Below, one piece after another: positions 1 through 6,793 of a stretch of DNA of 37,673 bases. Each line of letters opens with the position of its first letter. Within the stretch, counting starts at the first letter, position 1. The notes under the pieces were generated by a model. The model made no database searches. It had not been told where the DNA came from and saw only the letters and a list, made by a program, of their open reading frames with translations. Source of the stretch: an uncultured Ruminococcus sp. (GTDB taxonomy: Bacteria; Bacillota; Clostridia; Oscillospirales; Ruminococcaceae). The position numbers and the translations under genes were made by a program. The stretch covers positions 1 to 37,673 of the forward strand of contig NZ_CACWPP010000023.1 in assembly GCF_902762735.1 (NCBI RefSeq), read 5' to 3'.

Positions 1-100
1 TATTATATCATTTTCCAGGTACTCTGTCCAGTAATTTGTATAATCTGAAATATAAATGTAACTTTTGAAACCTGATTTTTTGAAAATTGATTTCCGTGGG
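1..100 (-). other. AT-rich edge with open leftward reading frame
   Basis: The first ~100 bases are markedly richer in A and T than what follows. Read leftward, one frame stays open to base 1 and looks protein-like (it contains YIYISDYTNYWTEYLEN). It could be part of a gene running out of the window, either host or an inserted element. No start codon or ribosome site can be assigned. Composition changes abruptly near base 100, so this may be a recombination boundary. Confidence 0.25.
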
Positions 101-254
101 TGTAAATGTTTTGGGCGTTCTGGAATGCGCACTGTATAACGCCTACGGTAATGACGCTGAGATAATGTCCCTGAAAGCTGACAGCGACACGGCGAGCATC
201 GTGTTCAGATACGGCGGCACGACTTACTCGGTGCAGTTCGGGCTGGCGTTTTAG
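84..254 (+). pseudogene. C-terminal fragment of an unrecognised phage gene
   Basis: The frame ending in TAG at 252-254 is open only from about base 84, because a TGA lies at 81-83. It reads as plausible coding sequence from about base 108 (LECALYNAYGNDAEIM and then FRYGGTTYSVQFGLAF). A GTG at 96 is the only reasonable start and has no ribosome site. The body has the base composition of the phage genes while the upstream part is AT-rich, so it looks like the 3' end of a gene cut at a junction near base 100. It ends 11 bases before the next gene. Family not recognised. Confidence 0.35.
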
Positions 255-265
255 GGGGTGGCGGA

Positions 266-1462
266 ATGATCTCTTACGAAGAGCGCACTAAAGACTATGC
301 CGAAAAGATAGCCGCGTTTCAAGTCAAACAAAAACAGCCTTACGAGTTCAAACGCAGATATGCAGAAGTGCGTATCAAAGAGTTTATACGCGAATGTGCG
401 GTGCGCGGGCTGAACTGCCATGTGTCGGTCGGCGGACTTGACAGCATCACACTGCTGATGCTGATACGTTCTATGGGGTATACTTCATCAGATATTCCCG
501 GAGTTTCAGTGTCGTCACTGGAGGACAGTTCGGTTCAGACCGTTCACAGAGCGCTGGGGGTCGAAAGGCTCAAACCTTACAAAAACAAGGTGGACATTTT
601 GCAGGAATTCGGTTTTCCTGTTATCTCAAAAGAGGTAGCCGCGAAGATAGAACTGCTTGCTAATCCCACCGAAAAGAACAAGACAGTCCGCCATGCGATA
701 ATCACAGGCGAAACAGGAGAATACGGCGGTTTTCGCAAGGGAACGCGAATGAAACTGGCTGACCGCTGGCTGAAACTTTTCGGCGGCTATGCCAACGAAG
801 AAGAGGGCGTTGACTACTGCGTTCCGCCGAACGGTGTAAAGGTCTCATCACAGTGCTGTTACTGGCTCAAAGAAAAGCCTGCGGACGACTGGGCACGGGC
901 AAATAACAGCGTGCCTTTTCTGGGGCTTATGGCAAGCGAGGGCGGCAGGCGGCAGAAAAGTCTGATGATAAACGGCTGTAACTATTTCGGCAAAAGCACT
1001 ACCAGAAGCGCTCCGTTTGCTATATTCATGCGTCAGGATATACTTACCCTCGCACAGGAGATGGACTGCTACTACCGTGAGCATATCGACAGATTTGCAA
1101 AGACATCGAAGCTAAGATCGGGTGAAATAATGCCCGAAAGCATCATACCCGCCGCATACGGTGAGATAAAGCGAGATTTCAGCGGCAAACTGAGGACCAC
1201 TAAGGCACAGCGGACAGGCTGTTCGATGTGCGGCTTCGGAATACACATGGAAAAGCGCCCACACCGTTTTGACAGACTCAGAGAGCGCAACCCGAAAGAG
1301 TGGGATTTCTGGATGAACCGTTGTTGTAAAGACCCTGACGGTACACTTTACGGCTGGGGACGAGTACTTGACTACATCGGCGTTGGCTGGCGCGATGAAG
1401 TGTTTGATATGGAAAATGCACAGCTAAGTTTTGATGATATTGATAATGAGGAGGAAACCTAA
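266..1462 (+). CDS. PP-loop ATPase / PAPS-reductase-like enzyme
   Basis: 398 aa. Residues 54-60 (SVGGLDS) fit the PP-loop of N-type ATP pyrophosphatases (canonical SGGxDS), the fold of PAPS reductases and of DndC-like sulfur-transfer enzymes. Cysteines at 197-198, 319, 322 (GCSMCGFG) and 353-354 could bind iron-sulfur or zinc, as proposed for phage members. Such proteins are frequent in Firmicutes phages and their real substrate is generally unknown; nucleotide or tRNA sulfur chemistry or DNA modification are options. The start follows GGGGGTGGCGGA. The stop abuts the ATPase gene at 1463, so the two are probably co-transcribed and coupled. The fold is fairly sure, the substrate is not. Confidence 0.7.
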   Translation: MISYEERTKDYAEKIAAFQVKQKQPYEFKRRYAEVRIKEFIRECAVRGLNCHVSVGGLDSITLLMLIRSMGYTSSDIPGVSVSSLEDSSVQTVHRALGVERLKPYKNKVDILQEFGFPVISKEVAAKIELLANPTEKNKTVRHAIITGETGEYGGFRKGTRMKLADRWLKLFGGYANEEEGVDYCVPPNGVKVSSQCCYWLKEKPADDWARANNSVPFLGLMASEGGRRQKSLMINGCNYFGKSTTRSAPFAIFMRQDILTLAQEMDCYYREHIDRFAKTSKLRSGEIMPESIIPAAYGEIKRDFSGKLRTTKAQRTGCSMCGFGIHMEKRPHRFDRLRERNPKEWDFWMNRCCKDPDGTLYGWGRVLDYIGVGWRDEVFDMENAQLSFDDIDNEEET

Positions 1463-2722
1463 ATGTCAGTAAAAATAAATACCCTTGAATTTGAAAATGT
1501 TAAGAGAATAAAGGCAGTACAGCTTGCTCCTGCAAAGAACGGTCTGACCGTCATCGGCGGGGACAACAGGCAGGGCAAGACTTCGGTGCTTGATGCCATA
1601 GCATGGGCGCTGGGCGGCGAGAAGTTCCGCCCCTCATCGCCTAAGCGTGAAGGCTCGGTGACAGAACCTCACCTGAAAGTCACGCTGGATAACGGCATCA
1701 TAGTCGAGCGCTCGGGGAAGAACGGTGCGCTGAAAGTCATCGACCCTGCGGGCAACAAGGGCGGTCAGACACTGCTCAACAGCTTCGTGGAACAGCTCGC
1801 CCTCGACCTGCCGAAGTTTTTGAACTCCACCGGCAAAGAAAAAGCAGATACCCTGCTGAAAATAATCGGCGTGGGCGACAAGCTGTATCAGCTGGAACGT
1901 GCCGAAAAGACCACCTACGACCGCCGCACGGAAGTCGGGCGCATAGCGGATCAGAAAGCGAAGTTTGCGAAAGAACTGCCTGTATACACAGGCGTTCCCG
2001 CACAGCCTGTTTCGGCGGCGGAACTGATACAGTCACAGCAGGAGATAATGGCATTCAACGCCGAAAACCTCCGCAAGCGTCAGCAGAGGGACTACTACAA
2101 GTCTCAGCTGGAAGTGGCTGAAACTGCGCTGAAACAGGCGCAGGAACGCTATGATGCGGCGCTGAACAACTTTAAGCTGGCAGATATGGACGAGCCGGAA
2201 GACAAGTCCACCGAAGAGCTGGAGCGCAACATAGCCGAGATAGACGAGATCAACAAGAAAGTCAGGGCGAACCTGGACCGTGAAAGAGCCGAGCAGGAAG
2301 CCGAAGACCTCCGCGACCAGTACAATGAGCTGACACATCAGATAGAGAGTCTGAGGCAGGAGCGCCGTGAACTGCTGGAGGGGGCAGACCTTCCGCTGGA
2401 AGGGCTTAGTGTCGAAAACGGCGAGCTTATCTACAAGGGACAGAAGTGGGACTGCATGAGCGGTGCAGAACAGCTGATAGTCGGCGCATCTATCGTGCGC
2501 AAGCTCAACCCCGACTGCGGCTTTGTCCTGCTGGACAAGCTGGAACAGCTGGACAGCAAGACCCTCGAAGAGTTCGGCAAGTGGCTGGAAAGTGAGAACT
2601 TGCAGGCTATCACGACCCGAGTTTCTAAGGGCGATGAATGCTCTGTCATCATCGAGGACGGCATATCAGTCGAAAATAACAACAAATTCACAACCAAGCA
2701 GTGGACAGCAGGCAGTTTTTAA
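1463..2722 (+). CDS. RecF/SbcC-like phage ATPase
   Basis: 419 aa. A Walker A motif lies at 32-41 (GGDNRQGKTS) after an N-terminal FENVKRIK strand typical of SMC/RecF/RecN ATPases. A charged coiled-coil region covers about 195-310, and a C-terminal lobe has a Walker-B-like segment at 352-363 (CGFVLLDKLEQL). The coiled coil is far shorter than in SbcC, as usual for phage AAA proteins of recombination modules. It starts on the base after the PP-loop gene, with AGGAGG upstream. It probably acts with the Sak4-like ATPase and DUF669-like protein downstream in phage DNA recombination (inference). Its C-terminus WTAGSF closely matches that of the DUF669-like protein (WKAGSF). Confidence 0.75.
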   Translation: MSVKINTLEFENVKRIKAVQLAPAKNGLTVIGGDNRQGKTSVLDAIAWALGGEKFRPSSPKREGSVTEPHLKVTLDNGIIVERSGKNGALKVIDPAGNKGGQTLLNSFVEQLALDLPKFLNSTGKEKADTLLKIIGVGDKLYQLERAEKTTYDRRTEVGRIADQKAKFAKELPVYTGVPAQPVSAAELIQSQQEIMAFNAENLRKRQQRDYYKSQLEVAETALKQAQERYDAALNNFKLADMDEPEDKSTEELERNIAEIDEINKKVRANLDRERAEQEAEDLRDQYNELTHQIESLRQERRELLEGADLPLEGLSVENGELIYKGQKWDCMSGAEQLIVGASIVRKLNPDCGFVLLDKLEQLDSKTLEEFGKWLESENLQAITTRVSKGDECSVIIEDGISVENNNKFTTKQWTAGSF

Positions 2723-2790
2723 TAATAATTGCGCGGAGAATTTATGCAAACTACCGTTTTTTATTTTAATCAAGACTTATTTCATTAAAG

Positions 2791-2810
2791 GTTGTACAAA
2801 AACGTACAAC
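2791..2810. promoter_or_regulatory. Perfect inverted repeat, operator-like
   Basis: GTTGTAC, six bases, then GTACAAC: a perfect 7-bp dyad about 100 bases upstream of the Sak4-like gene, inside the 187-bp gap after the ATPase gene. It has no T-run, so it is not a terminator. It fits a binding site for a dimeric repressor. A second small hairpin (GCGGG/CCCGC) lies at 2866-2881, before the AGGAGG of the next gene. Confidence 0.45.
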
Positions 2811-2909
2811 TTTCGCCCTCAAAAAGGGTGATAGTGAAAGGTACTTTTCGGGAATAAAAAGCGCGGCGGGAAAATACCCGCTTCATAAAACAGGAGGTAT
2901 CAAAAAGAC

Positions 2910-4049
2910 ATGAACATCACAACAGGAGTGCAGGCAAAGCCTGTAAAAGCAGTCATTTACGGTCCTGAGGGCATCGGCAAATCGACCTTTGCGGCGCAGT
3001 TCCCTCAGCCGCTTTTCATCGACACTGAGGGCAGCACCACAAGGCTCAACGTGGCAAGGACGGACACGCCCACAAGTCTTGCTATGCTGAGCAGTATGCT
3101 CGATGAGCTGAGACAGAACATGTGCGGCTACAAGACCCTCGTTATCGACACAGCTGACTGGGCAGAGCGCCTTTGCATTAAAGCAGTGTGCGAGAAAAAC
3201 CAGAAGTCAGGCATAGAGGAGTTCGGGTACGGCAAGGGATTCACCTATGTATACGAGGAAATGGGGCGCATACTCAATCAGCTGACGGATATATGGGAGC
3301 ATGGCGCGAACATCGTCATCACAGCCCACGCCGCTATACGCAAGTTTGAACAGCCCGATGAAATGGGAGCATACGACCGCTGGGAACTGAAACTGATAAA
3401 CGCTCCCAAGTGCAACGTCTGCGCCATGATAAAAGAGTGGTCAGACCTGGTGTTGTTCGCCAACTACAAGACCTACTCGGTGGCGGTGGACAAGGACGGC
3501 AAAAAGCACAAAGCACAGGGCGGCGAGCGTGTGATGTACACCACACATAACCCCTGCTGGGACGCTAAGAACCGCTTCGACCTTGCACCCGAACTGCCGT
3601 TTGAATTCGTGCAGATAGCGCATATCTTCGCGCCTCAGCAGGCAGTTCAGATGCCTGTACAGCAGAACGTTCAGCAGACAGCACCGCAGACAGCAGTACA
3701 GACCCCGCCGCAGAGCGTTCAGCCCGCACCTCAGCAGACCCCGCCGCAGAACGTTCAGCCCGAACAGCAGAACGTTCAGCAGACAATGCCCGACACAGAC
3801 GGCTTTGAGGATATGACACCCCGTCAGCTCAACATACCCGACAGTCTGCCGAAGGAGCTTAAAGACCTGATGCAGGCAAACGGCGTGGACGAAAGCGACA
3901 TAAGGCTTGTTTGCTCACAGCGGGGGTATTTTACCTATGACACCCCCATGACCGCATATCCGCCCGATTTCGTCATGGGCTGTCTGGTAGGCGCGTGGGC
4001 GCAGATGCTCCCGCTTATCAGGGAAAATCAGGCAGTACCGTTTGTTTAA
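2910..4049 (+). CDS. Sak4-like RecA-fold ATPase (AAA_24 type)
   Basis: 379 aa. Walker A at 18-26 (GPEGIGKST), Walker B at 77-80 (LVID) and a sensor-like IVITAH at 135-140 give the RecA-like core of phage AAA_24/Sak4 proteins, which act in single-strand annealing recombination with a partner ssDNA-binding protein. Residues about 244-292 are a low-complexity Q/P/V linker made of imperfect QQNVQ/PPQ repeats, leading to a C-terminal domain of about 85 aa. CAGGAGG lies 11-12 bases before the ATG. The DUF669-like gene follows after a 297-bp gap, a common pairing in Firmicutes phages. Enzyme class is confident; the exact role is inferred from context. Confidence 0.75.
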   Translation: MNITTGVQAKPVKAVIYGPEGIGKSTFAAQFPQPLFIDTEGSTTRLNVARTDTPTSLAMLSSMLDELRQNMCGYKTLVIDTADWAERLCIKAVCEKNQKSGIEEFGYGKGFTYVYEEMGRILNQLTDIWEHGANIVITAHAAIRKFEQPDEMGAYDRWELKLINAPKCNVCAMIKEWSDLVLFANYKTYSVAVDKDGKKHKAQGGERVMYTTHNPCWDAKNRFDLAPELPFEFVQIAHIFAPQQAVQMPVQQNVQQTAPQTAVQTPPQSVQPAPQQTPPQNVQPEQQNVQQTMPDTDGFEDMTPRQLNIPDSLPKELKDLMQANGVDESDIRLVCSQRGYFTYDTPMTAYPPDFVMGCLVGAWAQMLPLIRENQAVPFV

Positions 4050-4080
4050 TTCATAATTCATAATGCATAATTCATAATTG
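4049..4080. repeat. ATTCATAAT tandem repeats
   Basis: Four near-identical copies of a 9-10 base ATTCATAAT unit follow directly after the Sak4-like stop codon. The surrounding 4050-4346 gap holds no gene, only this repeat and the three inverted repeats listed next. Confidence 0.5.
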
Positions 4081-4130
4081 TTGGCATGCACGAAAGATTT
4101 GTGCGTTAACGCAATTTTGTGCAAACAAGG

Positions 4131-4170
4131 GTGTGTAGGGCGGGGGCTTGCCCCCGCCGCTGATACACAC
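4131..4170. repeat. GC-rich hairpin
   Basis: GGCGGGGGC (4139-4147), TT, GCCCCCGCC (4150-4158) is a perfect 9-bp stem, extended outward by GTGTGTA (4131-4137) and TACACAC (4164-4170). No T-run follows, so it is not a classical terminator. Confidence 0.6.
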
Positions 4171-4201
4171 AAAGCGATATAAACATGCCAAAGAGCGAGG
4201 A

Positions 4202-4290
4202 GCTTTTGCGCCTTTAAAGTTTTTTTGCGCCCGTAGGGAGGTACGACCGAAGGGTGCAAAAAAATCTTTAAGTTTCTTAGGCGCAAAAGT
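4202..4290. repeat. Long imperfect inverted repeat
   Basis: The left arm starts at 4202 (CTTTTGCGCCTT, then a TTTTTTTGCGCCC segment). The right arm ends at 4290 and contains the complement of both segments (GGTGCAAAAAAA, then AGGCGCAAAAG). Arms are about 30-38 bases with small bulges and enclose about 20 bases. It looks like a mobile or dispersed intergenic repeat rather than phage regulatory DNA. The apparent frames through it are by-products of symmetry. Confidence 0.5.
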
Positions 4291-4306
4291 CCGAAGCGTG
4301 GGGAGC

Positions 4307-4327
4307 ATGAGGGGCTTCGCCCCTCAT
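4307..4327. repeat. Short perfect hairpin before DUF669-like gene
   Basis: ATGAGGGGC, TTC, GCCCCTCAT: a perfect 9-bp stem with a 3-base loop, ending 9 bases before the AGGAGG of the DUF669-like gene. It could affect mRNA stability or ribosome access. Confidence 0.5.
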
Positions 4328-4346
4328 TTAAAATAGGAGGTTAAAT

Positions 4347-4940
4347 ATGGCATACGATCAGGATTTTTTTGAGTACGGCTGGGAAGATATGATAAGCGAT
4401 GAGGGCAAGGAGTTCGTGCTTCTGCCCGAAGGCGATTATGACTTCACGGTCAGCAAAATAGAGAGGGCAAGGCACGCAGGCTCGGAGAAAATGCCGCCCT
4501 GCAACATGGCTAAGGTCACAGTGACGGTCTGGGGCAAGGAGGACAAGATAGAGATAACCGAAAATCTTTTCCTCTGCAACAAGATGGAATGGAAGCTCAG
4601 TCAGTTTTTCCTCAGCATCGGGCTAAAAAAGCATGGTGAACCGCTGAAAATGAACTGGGCGGCGGCTCAGGGCAGGTCGGGCAAGTGCCACGTTTATGTG
4701 GACACCTACAAGAAGAAAGACGGCAGTGAGGGCAAGTCCAACAAGATACGCAAGTTCCATGCCTATGACGACAACGTGCAGACAGTCAGCCCGCAGGCGA
4801 ACGCTCAGCAGGGCTACAACACACAGCCGCAGGGCGGTTATCCTCAGCAGGGATACTCTCAGCCTCAGCAGGGCTACTCTCAGCCACAGAACTACAACGC
4901 ACCGCCCGTTAACGGCGGCTGGAAAGCGGGGTCGTTCTGA
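4347..4940 (+). CDS. DUF669-like phage protein, probable ssDNA-binding partner
   Basis: 197 aa. Residues 1-145 resemble DUF669-type phage proteins (N-terminal YGWEDM, LLPEGDYDFTV, and a later CNKMEWKL), which usually sit next to Sak4-like ATPases and helicases. Residues about 150-190 are a disordered Q/G/Y/P tract with repeats of PQQGYSQ. The end is GGWKAGSF. This layout, a globular domain, a flexible low-complexity tail and a short conserved tip, mimics bacterial SSB. SSB-like function is an inference. ATAGGAGG lies 7 bases before the ATG. The stop overlaps the helicase start (TGATG), giving translational coupling. Confidence 0.6.
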   Translation: MAYDQDFFEYGWEDMISDEGKEFVLLPEGDYDFTVSKIERARHAGSEKMPPCNMAKVTVTVWGKEDKIEITENLFLCNKMEWKLSQFFLSIGLKKHGEPLKMNWAAAQGRSGKCHVYVDTYKKKDGSEGKSNKIRKFHAYDDNVQTVSPQANAQQGYNTQPQGGYPQQGYSQPQQGYSQPQNYNAPPVNGGWKAGSF

Positions 4941-6532
4941 TGGGCGGCTTATCACTCAGACCGTATCAAAACGAAGCGAAAACCGCCGTGCTGAAAGAGT
5001 GGGACGAGGGCAACGCAAAGACGCTCCTCGTCCTGCCTACGGGCACGGGCAAGACGATAGTTTTTTCCAGCATTACTGAGGAATGCGTCCGCAGGGGCGA
5101 GCGGGTGCTTATCCTCGCACATCGCGGCGAACTGCTGGAACAGGCGGCGGACAAGCTGAAAAAGTCCACAGGGCTGAACTGCGCGGTGGAAAAGGCAGAA
5201 CAAAGCTGTCTGGGGTCGTGGTACAGGGTCGTGGTCGGATCTGTGCAGACCCTTATGCGTGAAAAGCGCTTGTCGGGCTTTTCGGCTGACTACTTTGACG
5301 ACATCATCATAGACGAGGCACATCACGCTGTCTCGGACAGCTATCAGACAATACTGAGGCATTTCTCGCGGGCTAAGGTGCTGGGTGTGACTGCTACCCC
5401 CGACAGGGGCGATATGCAGAACTTAGGGCAGGTCTTTGACAGCCTTGCCTACGAGTACACCCTGCCTAAAGCCATAAAAGAGGGCTATCTCTCGCCCATC
5501 AAGGCAGTGACTATACCGCTGGAACTTGACCTCTCGGGGGTGGCTATGCAGTCGGGGGACTTTAAGGCGAGCGACATCGACACTGCCCTCGACCCATACC
5601 TCTATCAGATAGCGGACGAAATGAAGAACTACTGTGCAGACCGCAAAACGGTGGTGTTCCTGCCGCTGGTAAAGACTTCGCAGAAGTTCCGCGATATACT
5701 CAACGAACGAGGGTTCAGGGCGGCAGAGGTCAACGGTGAAAGCGCTGACAGGGCTGAGATACTGGCTGACTTCGACAGCGGCAAGTATAACGTGCTGTGC
5801 AACTCCATGCTTCTGACTGAGGGCTGGGACTGCCCGTCGGTGGACTGCGTTATCGTCCTGCGCCCCACGAAAGTCAGGGGGCTGTACTGCCAGATGGTAG
5901 GGCGCGGCACAAGGCTCTGTGAGGGCAAGAAAGACCTGTTGCTTCTGGACTTTCTGTGGCACACCGAGCGCCACGAGCTGTGCAGACCTGCCCATCTCAT
6001 CTGCAAGGACGAACAGGTAGCGGCGCAGATGACGGCGAACATGGCAGATAATGCAGGCTGTGCGGTCGATCTGGAAGAAGCCGAAGAAAAGGCTGAAAGT
6101 GATGTAGTAGCACAGCGCGAGGAAGCCCTCGCCGAACAGCTGAAAGAGATGCGCACCCGCAAGCGCAAGCTGGTAGACCCGTTGCAGTACGAGATGAGCA
6201 TAGCGGCGGAAGACCTGTCAAGCTATGTACCCGCCTTTGGCTGGGAGTGCGCACCGCCCTCCGACAAGCAGAAGGCAAGGCTGGAAAAGCTGGGCATCTT
6301 CCCCGATGAGATAGACAACGCAGGCAAGGCGGCGCTTATACTTGACAGGTTGGAAAAGCGCAGGAACGAAGGTCTGACGACGCCAAAGCAGATACGTCTG
6401 CTGGAATCGAAAGGCTTCCTGCACGTGGGCGAGTGGAGCTTTGAGCAGGCAAGCTCCATGATCTCCCGCATAGCCGCCAACAACTGGCGGGTGCCTTACG
6501 GGGTCGAGCCTAAGTCATATGTGCCTGCATAA
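4940..6532 (+). CDS. DEAD/DEAH-box DNA helicase (superfamily 2)
   Basis: 530 aa. SF2 motifs appear in order: Walker A LPTGTGKT (32-39), DEAH (125-128), motif III VTATP (150-154) and motif VI QMVGRGTR (317-324). These match phage helicases related to UvsW/RecG-like or type III restriction helicase folds. The region after about 350 is charged and unassigned, and may bind DNA or partners. It overlaps the DUF669-like stop by one base and is read as part of the same operon. A likely role is branch migration or strand remodelling in phage recombination and replication (inference). The gene ends against a hairpin serving the oppositely oriented small gene. Confidence 0.85.
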   Translation: MGGLSLRPYQNEAKTAVLKEWDEGNAKTLLVLPTGTGKTIVFSSITEECVRRGERVLILAHRGELLEQAADKLKKSTGLNCAVEKAEQSCLGSWYRVVVGSVQTLMREKRLSGFSADYFDDIIIDEAHHAVSDSYQTILRHFSRAKVLGVTATPDRGDMQNLGQVFDSLAYEYTLPKAIKEGYLSPIKAVTIPLELDLSGVAMQSGDFKASDIDTALDPYLYQIADEMKNYCADRKTVVFLPLVKTSQKFRDILNERGFRAAEVNGESADRAEILADFDSGKYNVLCNSMLLTEGWDCPSVDCVIVLRPTKVRGLYCQMVGRGTRLCEGKKDLLLLDFLWHTERHELCRPAHLICKDEQVAAQMTANMADNAGCAVDLEEAEEKAESDVVAQREEALAEQLKEMRTRKRKLVDPLQYEMSIAAEDLSSYVPAFGWECAPPSDKQKARLEKLGIFPDEIDNAGKAALILDRLEKRRNEGLTTPKQIRLLESKGFLHVGEWSFEQASSMISRIAANNWRVPYGVEPKSYVPA

Positions 6533-6562
6533 AAAAAGTCCGCACCGTTCACAGCGGTGCGG
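6531..6562 (-). terminator. Terminator of the leftward small gene
   Basis: CCGCACCG (6540-6547), seven bases, CGGTGCGG (6555-6562). In the leftward direction it is followed by ACTTTTTTT, a good intrinsic terminator. In the rightward direction the downstream tract is purine-rich, so termination of the helicase transcript here is doubtful. Confidence 0.75.
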
Positions 6563-6574
6563 AAAAAGAAAAAG

Positions 6575-6721
6575 CTATGGTGTCTGCGGGGGCGTTGTAG
6601 GCGTACCCTTTGGCTTGTAAGCGGGGTCGCCCGACTCTATCCACAGGATAAAGTCATTTATCTGAGTATCCGTCCAGCCTGCGGCACGCAGACCTAAAAT
6701 AAGTCTTGAACATTCCTGCAT
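6575..6721 (-). CDS. Small leftward protein of unknown function
   Basis: 48 aa starting MQECSRLILGLRAAGW. The start at 6721 is chosen because GGGAG lies 8 bases upstream; the longer frame opening at 6769 would begin inside the promoter. Features: a predicted amphipathic helix (SRLILGLRAAGWTDTQINDFILWIESG) with a helix-turn-helix-like spacing, then a proline/threonine-rich C-terminus (KPKGTPTTPPQTP). It is the only leftward gene in the replication block, has its own consensus promoter and terminator, and is therefore probably expressed independently, possibly in the lysogen. Family not recognised; a regulator or lysogenic accessory factor is possible. Confidence 0.6.
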   Translation of the reverse strand: MQECSRLILGLRAAGWTDTQINDFILWIESGDPAYKPKGTPTTPPQTP

Positions 6722-6740
6722 ATCATCAGCTCCCAACTTC

Positions 6741-6769
6741 ATTATACCGCAAATATGCGGGAATGTCAA
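6741..6769 (-). promoter_or_regulatory. Consensus sigma-A promoter with spacer palindrome
   Basis: Leftward: TTGACA (6769-6764), 17 bases, TATAAT (6746-6741). Both hexamers match the consensus exactly. The spacer contains the dyad CCGCA-AATA-TGCGG (6747-6760), placed to block RNA polymerase if a repressor binds. The promoter drives the 48-aa gene and would oppose transcription entering the helicase gene. Confidence 0.85.
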
Positions 6770-6793
6770 GGTGAACGATAAAAAATACAGGAG

